Shown: in pieces, positions 15,662 to 25,051 of the stretch
Position numbering within the stretch: the stretch's first letter is position 1
How the letters are laid out: each line of letters begins with the position of its first letter
Assembly (NCBI RefSeq): GCF_036663835.1
Contig: NZ_JAXOJT010000001.1
Span: forward strand, 1,426,001-1,490,000
Direction of reading: 5' to 3'
DNA: 64,000 nucleotides
Source of the DNA: Sphingomonas sp. LT1P40
Lineage (GTDB): Bacteria; Pseudomonadota; Alphaproteobacteria; Sphingomonadales; Sphingomonadaceae
Made by a program: the position numbers and the translations under genes
The notes under the pieces: model-generated
Seen by the model: the letters and a program-made list of their open reading frames with translations, nothing else
Told to the model about the DNA's origin: nothing
Database searches by the model: none

Positions 15662-16717
15662 TCAACTCGGCGTCCACGCCTGATCGTCCGGCAATGGCGC
15701 AAAAATCTGATCGATCAGGTGATCGCTGATCCCCTCTATCGTCGCCGGGTTCCAGCGCGGCGCATTGTCCTTGTCCACAATCAGCGCGCGCACGCCTTCG
15801 ATAAAGTCGTGGCGCTGAACGATATGGCTCGCAACCGCGAACTCCTGCCGCATCTCGTCCTCGAACGTCGGCATGGTCGCGCCATCGAGCAGCAGTTTCA
15901 GGCTGACCTTCATCGCTTGCGGCGATTTGGTGGCGATGATGGCCCGCTGGGCGGTCGCCCAATCGCCGCCATCGGCCTCCAGCGCGGCCACGATCTCCTC
16001 CAGCGTGTCGGATGCAAGCAGGCGGTCGATATCTTCACGATGGGCGAGAAGGCGCGCTTCCGGTGGCGTTTCCGACAGATCATCCAGGACCGCCGCGACG
16101 CGTTGTGGATCAGCCGCAATCCGGGCCTTCGCCTCATCCAATACCGCCGACGGAAGGTAATGGCTCGCCAGCCCCAGCGCGACGCATTCCGACCCGTCGA
16201 TCCGGTGTCCGGTCACAGCCAGATACTGACCGATCCGTCCCGGCAACCGCGACAGATACCAGCCGCCGCCGACATCCGGAAACAGCCCGATCCCCGTCTC
16301 CGGCATGGCAAACTTCGTATTTTCGGTCGCCACGCGATACTTCGCAGGCTGGGAAATCCCGACGCCGCCACCCATCGTGATCCCGTCCATGAACGCGACG
16401 ATCGGCTTGGCATAAGTGAACAGCCGGTGGTTCATGCGGTATTCCTGGCGGAAGAACTCGCGCGCCGCACTGCCGTCGCCCGCACCGCTCTCGGCGATCA
16501 CGCGGATATCGCCGCCCGCGCAAAAGCCGCGACCTTCGGCATGGTCAATCATCACGACCTCGACCGCCGCATCCTCGCGCCACGCCTCAAGCGCCGTCAG
16601 CACCGCCACGCACATGCCGGTATTCAGCGCATGGATCGCTTTTGGCCGGTTCAGCCGGATGCAACCTGCCTTGCCTTCCTTGAAGATCAGGACATCGTTG
16701 TTCGGTTCGGGGCTCAT
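15662..16717 (-). CDS. 3-Hydroxyisobutyryl-CoA hydrolase
   Basis: A 351-residue crotonase-fold thioesterase (HIBCH type), longer than hydratases. Seen: GRGFCAGGDIRVIAESG, MDGITMGGGVGIS, FAMPETGIGLFPDVGGGW and a C-terminal helical extension with FEDEMRQEFAVASH. It frees 3-hydroxyisobutyrate from CoA so that MmsB can oxidise it, and prevents methacrylyl-CoA build-up. It overlaps the upstream acyl-CoA dehydrogenase gene by 4 bp (ATGA), which supports co-translation in valine degradation. Confidence 0.92.
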   Translation of the reverse strand: MSPEPNNDVLIFKEGKAGCIRLNRPKAIHALNTGMCVAVLTALEAWREDAAVEVVMIDHAEGRGFCAGGDIRVIAESGAGDGSAAREFFRQEYRMNHRLFTYAKPIVAFMDGITMGGGVGISQPAKYRVATENTKFAMPETGIGLFPDVGGGWYLSRLPGRIGQYLAVTGHRIDGSECVALGLASHYLPSAVLDEAKARIAADPQRVAAVLDDLSETPPEARLLAHREDIDRLLASDTLEEIVAALEADGGDWATAQRAIIATKSPQAMKVSLKLLLDGATMPTFEDEMRQEFAVASHIVQRHDFIEGVRALIVDKDNAPRWNPATIEGISDHLIDQIFAPLPDDQAWTPS

Positions 16718-17859
16718 TGCCGTGTCAGCTCCCGTCCGACGATCATCCGCATCACCTGATTGGTACCCTCGAGGATCGAATGCACGCGCAGGTCGCGCCA
16801 GAAGCGTTCGATCGGGTAATCCATCAGATAGCCGTAGCCGCCGTGCAGTTGCAGTGCGCGATCCACTACCGACGATCCGGTATCGGTGGCAAACCGCTTT
16901 GCCATCGCCGCGAACTTGGTCTTGTCCGGCGCATTCGCCGTCACCTTCGCCGCCGCCAGATAGAGCAGCGCCCGCGCCGCCTCCAGCTCGGTCGCCATGT
17001 CCGCCAGCGTGAATTGCGTGTTCTGGAACTCAGCGATGGCGGTGCCGAACTGCTTGCGATCCTTGGTGTACGTGATCGCCTCGTCCAGACACCGCTGCGC
17101 CCCACCCAGCGAGCATGCACCGATATTCAGCCGCCCGCCGTCCAGCCCCATCATCGCAATGCGGAACCCCTCGCCCTCGCCGCCGATCAAATTCTCCACC
17201 GGCACCCGGACATTGTCGAACGTCACCTGCCGCGTCGGTTGCGCATGCCAGCCCAGCTTGCGCTCGTTCGCGCCGAAGCTGACGCCCGCCATGTCCTTTT
17301 CGATCGCCAGGCACGAAATGCCCTTTGGCCCGTCCACCCCGGTTCGCACCATCGTGACGTACAGCTCATTCTCGCCCGCGCCGGAAATAAACTGCTTCGA
17401 TCCGTTGACCACGAACACGTCGCCGTCACGTTTCGCTGTGGTCTTGAGTGCCGCCGCATCCGATCCCGATGACGGCTCGGTCAGGCAATAGCTCGCCAGC
17501 CAGTCTGCGGTCACCAACTTCGGCAGATACTTGTCCTTCACCCCCTGCGACCCGAACCGGTCGATCATCCACCCCGCCATATTGTGGATCGAGATGAACG
17601 CGCTGGTCGCGGGACAGCCATAGGCCATCGCCTCCATGATGAGCGCCGACTCCAGCCGCCCGAGGCCAATGCCGCCCGATTCCTCCGACACATAGATTGC
17701 GCCGAACCCCAGCTCGGCAGCGGCTTTCACCGTCGCGCGCGGGAAAATGTGCTTCTCGTCCCACTCCGCCGCGTGCGGGGTGATCGCGTCGGCGGTAAAG
17801 CGCTGCGCCATCTCCTGGATCGCGCGCTGGTCTTCGGTCAGGTCGAACTGGTCGGTCAT
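16714..17859 (-). CDS. Acyl-CoA dehydrogenase, probably isobutyryl-CoA dehydrogenase
   Basis: A 381-residue flavoprotein dehydrogenase. Seen: YCLTEPSSGSDAAALKTTAKR (FAD and substrate region), WHAQPTRQVTFDNVRVP, RKQFGTAIAEFQNTQF, and the C-terminal LQLHGGYGYLMDYPIERFWRDLR followed by ILEGTNQVMRMIVGREL. Context points to isobutyryl-CoA: hydrolase and hydroxyisobutyrate dehydrogenase lie just downstream. Start ATG 17859 was preferred because upstream codons are not protein-like; the next upstream gene is divergent. Electrons would go to ETF. Substrate is inferred from neighbours. Confidence 0.88.
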   Translation of the reverse strand: MTDQFDLTEDQRAIQEMAQRFTADAITPHAAEWDEKHIFPRATVKAAAELGFGAIYVSEESGGIGLGRLESALIMEAMAYGCPATSAFISIHNMAGWMIDRFGSQGVKDKYLPKLVTADWLASYCLTEPSSGSDAAALKTTAKRDGDVFVVNGSKQFISGAGENELYVTMVRTGVDGPKGISCLAIEKDMAGVSFGANERKLGWHAQPTRQVTFDNVRVPVENLIGGEGEGFRIAMMGLDGGRLNIGACSLGGAQRCLDEAITYTKDRKQFGTAIAEFQNTQFTLADMATELEAARALLYLAAAKVTANAPDKTKFAAMAKRFATDTGSSVVDRALQLHGGYGYLMDYPIERFWRDLRVHSILEGTNQVMRMIVGRELTRQ

Positions 17860-18062
17860 TACTGGATCCCTGAAGCAATCTTCTGGTGGGCGTGGCGGCT
17901 GCGCAATGCCGATAGCGAAACGCACGACGCGACGCATCGCGCCCTATTGCGTTTTTCAAAACTTCGGCGCAGACGGATGACACCGGTATCAGTTGTCCTA
18001 CAACTTCGGACGACGGGCATAAGCCCATTCAATCGAATACCGGATTTGAGGAGTGGAATCGC

Positions 18063-18734
18063 ATGAAAGATGCCAAGCAAACCCGTGTATTCCGTCGTAA
18101 ACACATCGCCACCGCCGCCGCCCTGATCGCGCTCGGCGGGACGGCGGCATACGCTTACACCACCGATGTCGATGCCGGCGGCCAGATCCAGAATATCAGC
18201 GGCGGCAAACGCTTCATCGTCAATCAGCGCACCGACAGCACCCCCGGTCGCGCTGAGCTGCGCGGCACCTCGCGCACCAGCAGCGTAACCGCCACCGGCC
18301 GCTTCAAGTTCGTCAGCGGCGGCAAATGGCTTAGCGTCATGCAGGTGCTGAACGTCGTCGCATCCGGCCAGACCTCCGGCCCGTCCGAGCCGGTCACCCA
18401 GCTCGCCACCCGGCCGAAATCGGGGACCAGCCAGCTGGAATTCTACATCGTCCAAGGCGGTCAGGTATGCAGCGGCGCGCCCGCAGTGACGCTGGGCAAC
18501 AGCTACACGATCAGCGTGTCGGTCAGTTCGGGTCAAACCCCGCAATATCGAATCAACGGCGTCGTCTGCGCCAAATCCAACCCCGATGGCGACCGCGCCG
18601 GCAGGGTGTACATCAATGGCTCGCTCCAATCGGGGCGGCATTTCTATGCCAAGATGGGCGCCTACTCCACGACCAGCAACCAGACCAACCGCGGCGGTGG
18701 ATCGACCGTCGAGGTAACCGAACTCAGCATCTGA
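18063..18734 (+). CDS. Exported jelly-roll protein, weakly like PL7 alginate lyase
   Basis: A 223-residue protein with a Tat-less signal peptide (to about residue 31, GGTAAYA) and a predicted all-beta body. The motifs RAELRGTSR (about residues 60-68) and FYAKMGAYSTT (near 200) resemble the RSELR and YFKAGxY motifs of family 7 polysaccharide lyases, and a VCxG/VCAKSNPDGD pair suggests one disulfide. The third PL7 motif (QIH or QVH) is not obvious, so activity is uncertain. RBS GAGGAG at 18049-18054. It lies within the valine region next to two polysaccharide deacetylases, which fits a role on polysaccharide. Call is tentative. Confidence 0.6.
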   Translation: MKDAKQTRVFRRKHIATAAALIALGGTAAYAYTTDVDAGGQIQNISGGKRFIVNQRTDSTPGRAELRGTSRTSSVTATGRFKFVSGGKWLSVMQVLNVVASGQTSGPSEPVTQLATRPKSGTSQLEFYIVQGGQVCSGAPAVTLGNSYTISVSVSSGQTPQYRINGVVCAKSNPDGDRAGRVYINGSLQSGRHFYAKMGAYSTTSNQTNRGGGSTVEVTELSI

Positions 18735-18741
18735 CCGGGCT

Positions 18742-18770
18742 GGCGCGGCTGCGGGCATCGCAGCCGCGCC
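18742..18770 (+). terminator. Strong hairpin terminator, 12-bp perfect stem
   Basis: GGCGCGGCTGCG (18742-18753), loop GGCAT, CGCAGCCGCGCC (18759-18770), starting eight bases after the stop of the jelly-roll gene. No T run follows (ACTTAACT), so it may work with Rho or serve both convergent genes; the deacetylase gene ends 15 bases further on. Confidence 0.75.
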
Positions 18771-18784
18771 ACTTAACTGTGGAG

Positions 18785-19711
18785 TCACTCCACCTCCCCC
18801 AACACCCGCTGGCGGAACAGCGCATCGGCGATCCTGGTATCGTTACGCGAATACCAGCGCGGCGCGGGCAAACCTTTCTCCCAGGCCAATGCTTCGGTCA
18901 GCGACCCTTGCGCGAACGGCGTCTCGGGCATCGCATTGCGGAGCGGATCGGCATAGGCCTCATCAGCGGTGACGATCTCCCATCCCTTTGCGCGTAATGC
19001 GCTGACCAGATCGTCGACATACATCGCCGCGATATCAGTCTCGTGCAGCAGCATGACGTGCGCAGGCGAACGGCCCAGCACTTTCACCGCCAGCGCATCG
19101 TAAAACTCCGCCGCCTCCACATGGCTCTCGACATAGAAATCGCGCAGCGCCTTCATATCGATGCGCTTGCCCGCCTTCTTCGCGTTGCCCGCCAGCGTCT
19201 CGATATTCCAGTCGGACGATTCCGCCGTAACATGGCCGTTCGACAGCCCACGCGCCTTCAGTCCGGTGCGCAGCGCATCGCGCTTGACCTTGTCCTTGCC
19301 GCCTTCGTCCAGGAACGGAAAGCGGAACCACGGGCGGTATCCGGGCCGCCACTTCAGCCACGCCTCCGCCCGGTCGATATCCGCCAGATAAGCGTCGGCA
19401 CTCATTCCGCTCAGCCGCTTGTGCGCAAAGCTGTGATTGGCAATGACATGCCCCGCCGCGACATAGCGTACGATATTCGCCTCGCCATCGCCGGTGCCGG
19501 GCTGGCCGATATTGCCGACCGTTACGAAGAACGCCGCCTGCTTGACCTTCGCTCGCTTCAACGCCTTGACCAGCATCTTCGCCCGCGCGTCCGGGTCCAT
19601 GAATTCACCCGCATGACGCGGCGTATCGTCGAACGTCAGCGCGATTCGCTTCTGCGCGACGGCGGGTGCCAGCGTCATCAGCAGCCCGCACAGCGCGGCA
19701 ATCCACCTCAT
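18785..19711 (-). CDS. Exported polysaccharide deacetylase (NodB domain), copy 1
   Basis: A 308-residue carbohydrate esterase family 4 protein. Signal peptide MRWIAALCGLLMTLAPAVAQ, then motif 1 ALTFDDTPR, motif 2 HSFAHKRLS (His-x3-His metal ligands), motif 3 FRFPFLDEGG, and a late LLHETD motif. These enzymes remove acetyl groups from N-acetylated glycans in the envelope. It overlaps its paralogue at 19708-20670 by 4 bp and is clearly a tandem duplicate: the order and spacing of motifs agree throughout, but the sequences have diverged well. The actual glycan is not known. Confidence 0.88.
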   Translation of the reverse strand: MRWIAALCGLLMTLAPAVAQKRIALTFDDTPRHAGEFMDPDARAKMLVKALKRAKVKQAAFFVTVGNIGQPGTGDGEANIVRYVAAGHVIANHSFAHKRLSGMSADAYLADIDRAEAWLKWRPGYRPWFRFPFLDEGGKDKVKRDALRTGLKARGLSNGHVTAESSDWNIETLAGNAKKAGKRIDMKALRDFYVESHVEAAEFYDALAVKVLGRSPAHVMLLHETDIAAMYVDDLVSALRAKGWEIVTADEAYADPLRNAMPETPFAQGSLTEALAWEKGLPAPRWYSRNDTRIADALFRQRVLGEVE

Positions 19712-20670
19712 TGCGTCGTTGCCTTCATCACCCGCGCCTCGAACAGCCGGTCGGCGACCGCGCCATCGGTGCGGTCATACCAGCGCGTCCCCTCGATGCC
19801 CTTTTCCCACGCCAGCATCTGCACCCGCGTGCCATTGGCGAACGCTACCTGCGGCTGACGGTCGGCGATGGGGTCGTCGAACGCCTCGTCCGCCGTCACG
19901 ATCGTCCACCCAGCCTTGCGCAGTCCGGCCACCATGTCAGGCAGGAACAACGCCGCCAGATCGGTTTCGTGAAGCAACAGCACTTGTGCCACCCGTCGCC
20001 CGGTCGCGCGCCGCGCCAGCTGGTCGGCGAATTCCGCCGCGCCGACATGGCTCTCGACATACAGGTCGCGCAGCGCCGCCATATCCATCACGCGACCCGA
20101 ACGCTTGGCCGCAATCGTCAGCCGCTCCATGTTCCAGTCATAGCCGTCGGCAGTGACATAGCCGTTGGAAAGGCCCCGCGCCTCCAATCCTGCCCGCACC
20201 GCCCCCGCCTTGGCGACATCATAGCCGCCCTCGTCCAGGAACGGATAACGGAACCACGGGCGATAGGTCGGCCGCGTGCGCAACCAGGCTTGCGACTTGT
20301 CGATGTCCGCGAGGTAGAAATCCGCGCTCACCCGCGACAGACCGGGATGGCTGCAAGTGTGATCGGCCATCACATGCCCTGCCGTTTCATAAGCGCGGAC
20401 CAGCGCGCCGTCGCGCTCGCTATGCATCCGGCACGGGTTTATGAAAAACGCCGCCTGCTTGACGCCAGCCGCCTCCAGCGCAGCGATCAGGCGCGGACCG
20501 CGTTCCTCCAGCGTCAGGAACGCCCCCGCCCCGCGCGGGGTATCGTCGAACGTGATGGCGATGCGCTTTTCCACGCGCTCAGGCTCCGATGCCGTCAACG
20601 CGAGCGGTGCCGCCCGCGCGATGAACGCGAGCGCGGCAACCGCCATCAGCACCCGGAACAGGATCAACAA
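19708..20670 (-). CDS. Exported polysaccharide deacetylase (NodB domain), copy 2
   Basis: A 320-residue CE4-type deacetylase with signal sequence (LILFRVLMAVAALAFIARAAP), motif 1 AITFDDTPR, motif 2 HTCSHPGLS, motif 3 FRYPFLDEGG and the late LLHETDLAALFLP. It is the upstream member of the tandem pair and is followed with a 4-bp overlap by copy 1, so both are likely made together. Compared with copy 1 it has a longer N-terminal hydrophobic part. It starts 74 bp after mmsA ends and may share that transcript. Confidence 0.88.
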   Translation of the reverse strand: MLILFRVLMAVAALAFIARAAPLALTASEPERVEKRIAITFDDTPRGAGAFLTLEERGPRLIAALEAAGVKQAAFFINPCRMHSERDGALVRAYETAGHVMADHTCSHPGLSRVSADFYLADIDKSQAWLRTRPTYRPWFRYPFLDEGGYDVAKAGAVRAGLEARGLSNGYVTADGYDWNMERLTIAAKRSGRVMDMAALRDLYVESHVGAAEFADQLARRATGRRVAQVLLLHETDLAALFLPDMVAGLRKAGWTIVTADEAFDDPIADRQPQVAFANGTRVQMLAWEKGIEGTRWYDRTDGAVADRLFEARVMKATTQ

Positions 20671-20743
20671 GCCGCTTCCCCCACAGTCGCGCGGACGTGG
20701 TTAGCACGGTGTTAAGCGATTCTGGAATGCGGCGACGCACGCC

Positions 20744-22258
20744 CTATCCCATCGTGGGAATGACGAACGCGTTCCCGCCATCCACCGACCCGTCCGGCCA
20801 GCGTTGTGTGATGGTCTTGACCTTGGTGAAGAACTTCACCCCCTCCATGCCGTGCTGGTTGGTGTCGCCGAACGCTGAGCGCTTCCACCCGCCGAACGAG
20901 TGGTAGGCGACCGGCACCGGGATCGGCACGTTGATGCCGACCATCCCGACATTGACGCGCGCCGCGAACTCGCGCGCGGCATGGCCGTTGCGGGTGAAGA
21001 TCGCGACGCCATTGCCGTACTGGTGATCGCTGGCGAGCTTCAGTGCATCCTCGAACCCGTCGGCCCGCACCATCTGCAGCACCGGGCCGAAGATTTCCTC
21101 CTGATAGGACTGCATCTGCGGCGTCACGCGATCGAACAACGTCGGACCGACGAAAAAGCCGTTCTCATGCCCCTGAAGCGTAAAGCCGCGCCCGTCGACG
21201 ACCAGCTCCGCGCCCTCATCGACGCCCATCTGGATGTAGCTTTCGATCTTCGCCTTGTGCGCAGCGGTGACGACCGGCCCGTAATGCGCCTCGGCATCGG
21301 TCGAGACACCGATCCGCAGCGCGTCGATCGCAGGCAGCAGCTTCTCGCGCAAAGCGATCGCGGTCTTTTCCCCGACCGGGACGACCACCGGGAGCGCCAT
21401 ACAGCGCTCGCCCGCCGACCCGAACGCCGCGCCCGCCAGATCGTTGACCACCTGATCCAGATCGGCGTCGGGCATCACGATACCGTGGTTCTTGGCACCG
21501 CCCATCGCCTGCACGCGCTTTCCGGCATCGACGCCGCGTCGATAGACATAATGCGCGATGTCGGACGACCCGACGAAGCTCACCGCCTTGATCTCGGGAT
21601 GGTCGAGGATCGCATCGACCATTTCCTTGTCGCCATGGACGACCTGCAGCACGCCCTCGGGCAACCCGGCCTCCAGCATCAGTTCGGCCAGCCGCACCGG
21701 GACGCTTGGGTCACGCTCGGACGGCTTCAGGATGAAGGCATTGCCGCAAGCAATGGCGACACCGAACATCCACATCGGGATCATCGCCGGGAAGTTGAAC
21801 GGGGTGATGCCCGCCACCACGCCCAAAGGCTGGCGCATCGAATAGACGTCGATCCCCGGCCCGGCACCTTGGGTGTACTCCCCCTTCAGCACATGAGGGA
21901 TGCCACAGGCAAACTCGATCACCTCAAGCCCGCGCTGAATATCGCCCTTCGAATCCGCGATCACCTTGCCATGTTCCGAGGACAGCAGATGCGCCAGCTC
22001 GTCCATGTTCGCCTCGATCAGCGTCTTGAACCGGAACATCACGCGCGCGCGCCGCTGCGGGTTGGTTGCCGCCCAGCCGATTTGCGCTGCGACCGCCTTG
22101 GCCATCGCCGCATCCAAATCGGCAGCAGTGCCCAAGCGCACCCGCGCCTGCACAGCACCGGTGTTCGGGTCGAAGATGTCGGACGTACGCGTGCCGACGC
22201 CCGTTGCGGAAGAACCGCCGATCAGATGCGAAATCTCGCGCAGCGCGGTGGTGGCCAT
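20744..22258 (-). CDS. mmsA: Methylmalonate-semialdehyde dehydrogenase (CoA-acylating)
   Basis: A 504-residue aldehyde dehydrogenase turning methylmalonate semialdehyde into propionyl-CoA and CO2, the end of the valine route. Seen: ITPFNFPAMIPMWMFG, FVGSSDIAHYVYRRG, MGGAKNHGIVMPD and the catalytic Cys in GSAGERCMALPVVV, the MmsA hallmark. Start ATG 22258 (MATTALREISHLIGG) has AGGAGAGG upstream; codons further up are not protein-like. It is divergent from a LysR regulator, with a dyad between them, and separated from the rest of the valine genes by the deacetylases and the jelly-roll gene. Confidence 0.94.
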   Translation of the reverse strand: MATTALREISHLIGGSSATGVGTRTSDIFDPNTGAVQARVRLGTAADLDAAMAKAVAAQIGWAATNPQRRARVMFRFKTLIEANMDELAHLLSSEHGKVIADSKGDIQRGLEVIEFACGIPHVLKGEYTQGAGPGIDVYSMRQPLGVVAGITPFNFPAMIPMWMFGVAIACGNAFILKPSERDPSVPVRLAELMLEAGLPEGVLQVVHGDKEMVDAILDHPEIKAVSFVGSSDIAHYVYRRGVDAGKRVQAMGGAKNHGIVMPDADLDQVVNDLAGAAFGSAGERCMALPVVVPVGEKTAIALREKLLPAIDALRIGVSTDAEAHYGPVVTAAHKAKIESYIQMGVDEGAELVVDGRGFTLQGHENGFFVGPTLFDRVTPQMQSYQEEIFGPVLQMVRADGFEDALKLASDHQYGNGVAIFTRNGHAAREFAARVNVGMVGINVPIPVPVAYHSFGGWKRSAFGDTNQHGMEGVKFFTKVKTITQRWPDGSVDGGNAFVIPTMG

Positions 22259-22316
22259 GAAACCTCTCCTTTTTTTCCTGATGCACCTCCACGTATCGCC
22301 ACGGCAACCCATCGAC

Positions 22317-22335
22317 ATGCAGCCATAAGCTGCAT
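22317..22335. promoter_or_regulatory. LysR-type operator dyad between mmsA and its regulator
   Basis: ATGCAGC-CATAA-GCTGCAT is a perfect 7-bp inverted repeat with a 5-base centre, 12 bp upstream of the regulator ATG and about 59 bp upstream of mmsA. It contains a T-N11-A core as preferred by LysR-type proteins. The position in the divergent gap supports control of both genes. Confidence 0.7.
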
Positions 22336-22346
22336 ATTTGCAGGTA

Positions 22347-23225
22347 ATGGACTGGAGCGACCTCCCCATTTTCCTCGCCATCGCGCGCACCGGGCAGTTG
22401 GTGAAGGCCGCCCAATCGCTTGAAATCGATGCCACCACCGCCGGACGCCGCCTGCGCCGCCTCGAACAATCACTCGGCGAGCGCTTGTTCGAGCAAGGCC
22501 CGGACGGCCAGTCGTTGACGCCCGCCGGCGAACGCCTGCTGACCCACGCTCGTGCGATGGAGCGCACGGCTGCCGCGATCGGTCGCGGCGATCCCGACGG
22601 CCCGGTGCGCGGCACGATTCGCGTCAGCGTGTCCGAAGGCTTCGGCACCTGGTTCGTCAGCCGTCATCTGGGCTCATTGGCCGACGCGCATCCGGGCATG
22701 TCGATCGACCTCGTTGCCAATAGCGGCTTCCTCAATCCCACGCGACGCGAGACCGATGTCGCGGTCCTGCTCGCCCGCCCCCGACGTGGCCCGCTGCTCA
22801 CCCGCAAGCTCGCCGACTATAGCTTGCGCCTCTATGCATCGCGCGATTATCTCGCCGCTGCGGCACCGCTGACGATCACCGACCATCTCAAAAACCACCG
22901 CCTGATCGGCTATGTCCCCGACATCCTCTACGCCCCCGAACTGCGCTATCTCGACGAAATCCCCGGCGCGCACGAACCACAACTGCGTTCCTCCAGCATC
23001 AATGCCCAGTATCGCATGACGGTGGCGGGCGCAGGCGTCGCGGTCCTCCCCTGCTTCATCGGCGATGCCGACCCCACGCTCGAACGGGTGCTGCCGGACG
23101 TTCATATCAAACGCAGCTTCTGGCTCGTTACCCACGAGGAAACCCGGCATTTCGGCCAGGTCGCAGCGTTCGTCGACTGGCTCACCAGCCTCGCCACCCG
23201 CCACCGCTCAGATCTACAGGGCTAA
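22347..23225 (+). CDS. LysR-family transcriptional regulator
   Basis: A 292-residue regulator. The N-terminal winged helix (MDWSDLPIFLAIARTGQLVK; ATTAGRRLRRLEQSLGERLF) is followed by the linker helix and a substrate-binding domain (IRVSVSEGFGTWFVSRHL). The short-linker form with MDW at the start is common in alphaproteobacteria. I chose ATG 22347 over an in-frame TTG at 22338 because it starts at the conserved domain. It is divergent from mmsA and likely regulates it, perhaps with a valine-pathway intermediate as ligand. Its 3' end overlaps that of bioA by 12 bp. Confidence 0.9.
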   Translation: MDWSDLPIFLAIARTGQLVKAAQSLEIDATTAGRRLRRLEQSLGERLFEQGPDGQSLTPAGERLLTHARAMERTAAAIGRGDPDGPVRGTIRVSVSEGFGTWFVSRHLGSLADAHPGMSIDLVANSGFLNPTRRETDVAVLLARPRRGPLLTRKLADYSLRLYASRDYLAAAAPLTITDHLKNHRLIGYVPDILYAPELRYLDEIPGAHEPQLRSSSINAQYRMTVAGAGVAVLPCFIGDADPTLERVLPDVHIKRSFWLVTHEETRHFGQVAAFVDWLTSLATRHRSDLQG

Positions 23226-24458
23226 CGCCTCGCCGATGACCGCATAGACGCGAGCGAGATCGTCGTCGGAAATGCAATAAGGCGGCATAATGTAAACCGT
23301 GTTGCCCAGCGGTCGCAGCAATACGTCCCGCTCGCGGAAAAAGGTCATCAGCTTCGGCCCCAGCGCGGACAGATACGCCCCCTCGGGTGCCTCGAACTCC
23401 ATAGCGACAATCGTCCCTAACTGACGGAGGTTATTGACCTTATCCCGCAACGCTGAGGAATGCGCCGTCTGGCGCAACGCCAGATCTTCCACCCGCTCCA
23501 GCACCGGCTCGTCGCGCCAGATGCCCAAATTCGCCACCGCCGCCGCGCATGCGATGGGGTTCGCCGTGTAACTCGACGAATGAAAGAACATCTTTGCCCG
23601 ATCGTCCGACCGGTGGCTCTCGAAAATCTCGGGCGTCGCCATCGTCACCGCCAACGGCAGCGACCCGCCAGTCAGCCCTTTCGACAGACAGAGCAAGTCC
23701 GGCACGATCTTGGCCCATTCGCATGCCAGCAACGCGCCGGTGCGGCCCCATCCGGTCATCACCTCGTCCGCGATGAACAGCACGCCATGCGCCGCGCACA
23801 TTTCCCGCATCGCGCGGAGCACGCCGGGCAGATAGATGCGCATGCCCCCCGCCCCCAGGATCATCGGCTCGACGATCAGCGCGGCGGGTGCCGGGCGCGC
23901 CGTGCAGGCCCGCTCCAGCGCATCCACCGTCAGGAATTCCCGGCCGGGTTCGGGGAACGGGATAACGTCCACGTCGAACAACAGCGGGGCATAGCTGTTG
24001 TTGAACACCCCGCGCGCGCCGATCGACATGCCGCCGATCGTGTCGCCGTGATAGCTGCCCTCAATTACCACGATGCGGCTGCGATCCTCACCGCGATTGG
24101 CGAAATGACCGAGCGCCATCTTCAGCGCGACTTCCACGCTCGTCGAGCCACTATCGGAATAGAACACGTGGTTCAGCGGGCGCGGCATCATCGCCACCAG
24201 TTCGCGCGCCAGCGTCTCGGCGGGTTCGTGCGTCCAGCCCGCAAAGATCAACTGGTCGAGCTTCTCGCTCTGCGCCCGGATCGCCGCCATGATCCGTGGA
24301 TGACAATGCCCGTGCGTCGTCACCCACCAGGACGAAATCGCGTCGATCACCCGCCGTCCGTCCGCCGTATAGAGCGCCGCCCCCTCGGCATGCGTTACCA
24401 GCGGCACCGGCTCGTTCAGCCCATGCTGCGTAAAGGGATGCCAGATGGGCGAGGTCAT
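23214..24458 (-). CDS. bioA: Adenosylmethionine-8-amino-7-oxononanoate aminotransferase
   Basis: A 414-residue class III PLP aminotransferase converting 8-amino-7-oxononanoate to 7,8-diaminononanoate with S-adenosylmethionine as amino donor. Seen: WHPFTQHG start, [41 protein letters not shown] and the PLP Lys in [17 protein letters not shown]. Length is normal. Last gene of the operon; its ATG overlaps the bioD stop by 4 bp. Confidence 0.95.
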   Translation of the reverse strand: MTSPIWHPFTQHGLNEPVPLVTHAEGAALYTADGRRVIDAISSWWVTTHGHCHPRIMAAIRAQSEKLDQLIFAGWTHEPAETLARELVAMMPRPLNHVFYSDSGSTSVEVALKMALGHFANRGEDRSRIVVIEGSYHGDTIGGMSIGARGVFNNSYAPLLFDVDVIPFPEPGREFLTVDALERACTARPAPAALIVEPMILGAGGMRIYLPGVLRAMREMCAAHGVLFIADEVMTGWGRTGALLACEWAKIVPDLLCLSKGLTGGSLPLAVTMATPEIFESHRSDDRAKMFFHSSSYTANPIACAAAVANLGIWRDEPVLERVEDLALRQTAHSSALRDKVNNLRQLGTIVAMEFEAPEGAYLSALGPKLMTFFRERDVLLRPLGNTVYIMPPYCISDDDLARVYAVIGEALAL

Positions 24459-25051
24459 AGTCCCTCCACCTCAAGCGTCGCGGCGGCGGCCCGCAATGTC
24501 TCCGGCGTCAGGGGATCGAGTTGCGGCAGCCGTCCCAGCGATCGCACGCTACCCATCGCACAGATCGTCGCCTGACTGTCCGCCACTTCGTCGCCGCAAA
24601 ACAGGATGCCCGCGATGGTGACACGCCTTGCCCGCAACGCCTCGATCGTCATCAAGCTATGGTTGATCGTCCCCAAGCCGGTGCGCGCCACGATCACCAC
24701 CGGCAGCCCCCAACGTGCGAACAAATCGGCGAATAGCATGTCGCGGGTTAGTGGCACCAGTGCGCCCCCCGCCCCCTCGATCACCACCCGACCAGCAGGC
24801 GGGTTAAGGCGATCGGGGTCGATCGTCACGCCGTCGATCTCGGCCGCACGATGCGGCGAGCACGGCGTCGTCAACCGATACGCCTCGGGCAGCACTTCAA
24901 CCCCCGCCAGCCGTGCGACCACCGCGCTGTCGGACTCGTCGTCCAGCCCCGCCTGCACCGGCTTCCAGTAAGCCGCGCCCAACCGCCACGCCAGCGCCGC
25001 CGCCGCGACCGTCTTGCCCACGCCGGTATCGGTGCCGGTGACGATGATCAC
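24455..25051 (-). CDS. bioD: Dethiobiotin synthetase
   Basis: A 198-residue P-loop enzyme that closes the ureido ring of dethiobiotin from diaminononanoate, CO2 and ATP. Seen: the P-loop [16 protein letters not shown] (5-20), KPVQAG, and [13 protein letters not shown]. It is somewhat shorter than E. coli BioD (about 225), as is usual in alphaproteobacteria. Overlaps of 4 bp on both sides place it in the bioF-bioD-bioA transcript. Confidence 0.94.
   Translation of the reverse strand: MIIVTGTDTGVGKTVAAAALAWRLGAAYWKPVQAGLDDESDSAVVARLAGVEVLPEAYRLTTPCSPHRAAEIDGVTIDPDRLNPPAGRVVIEGAGGALVPLTRDMLFADLFARWGLPVVIVARTGLGTINHSLMTIEALRARRVTIAGILFCGDEVADSQATICAMGSVRSLGRLPQLDPLTPETLRAAAATLEVEGL

Noticed and set aside
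22338..22346. TTG start for the LysR regulator
   Set aside because: It would add three residues only and ATG 22347 begins exactly at the conserved domain.
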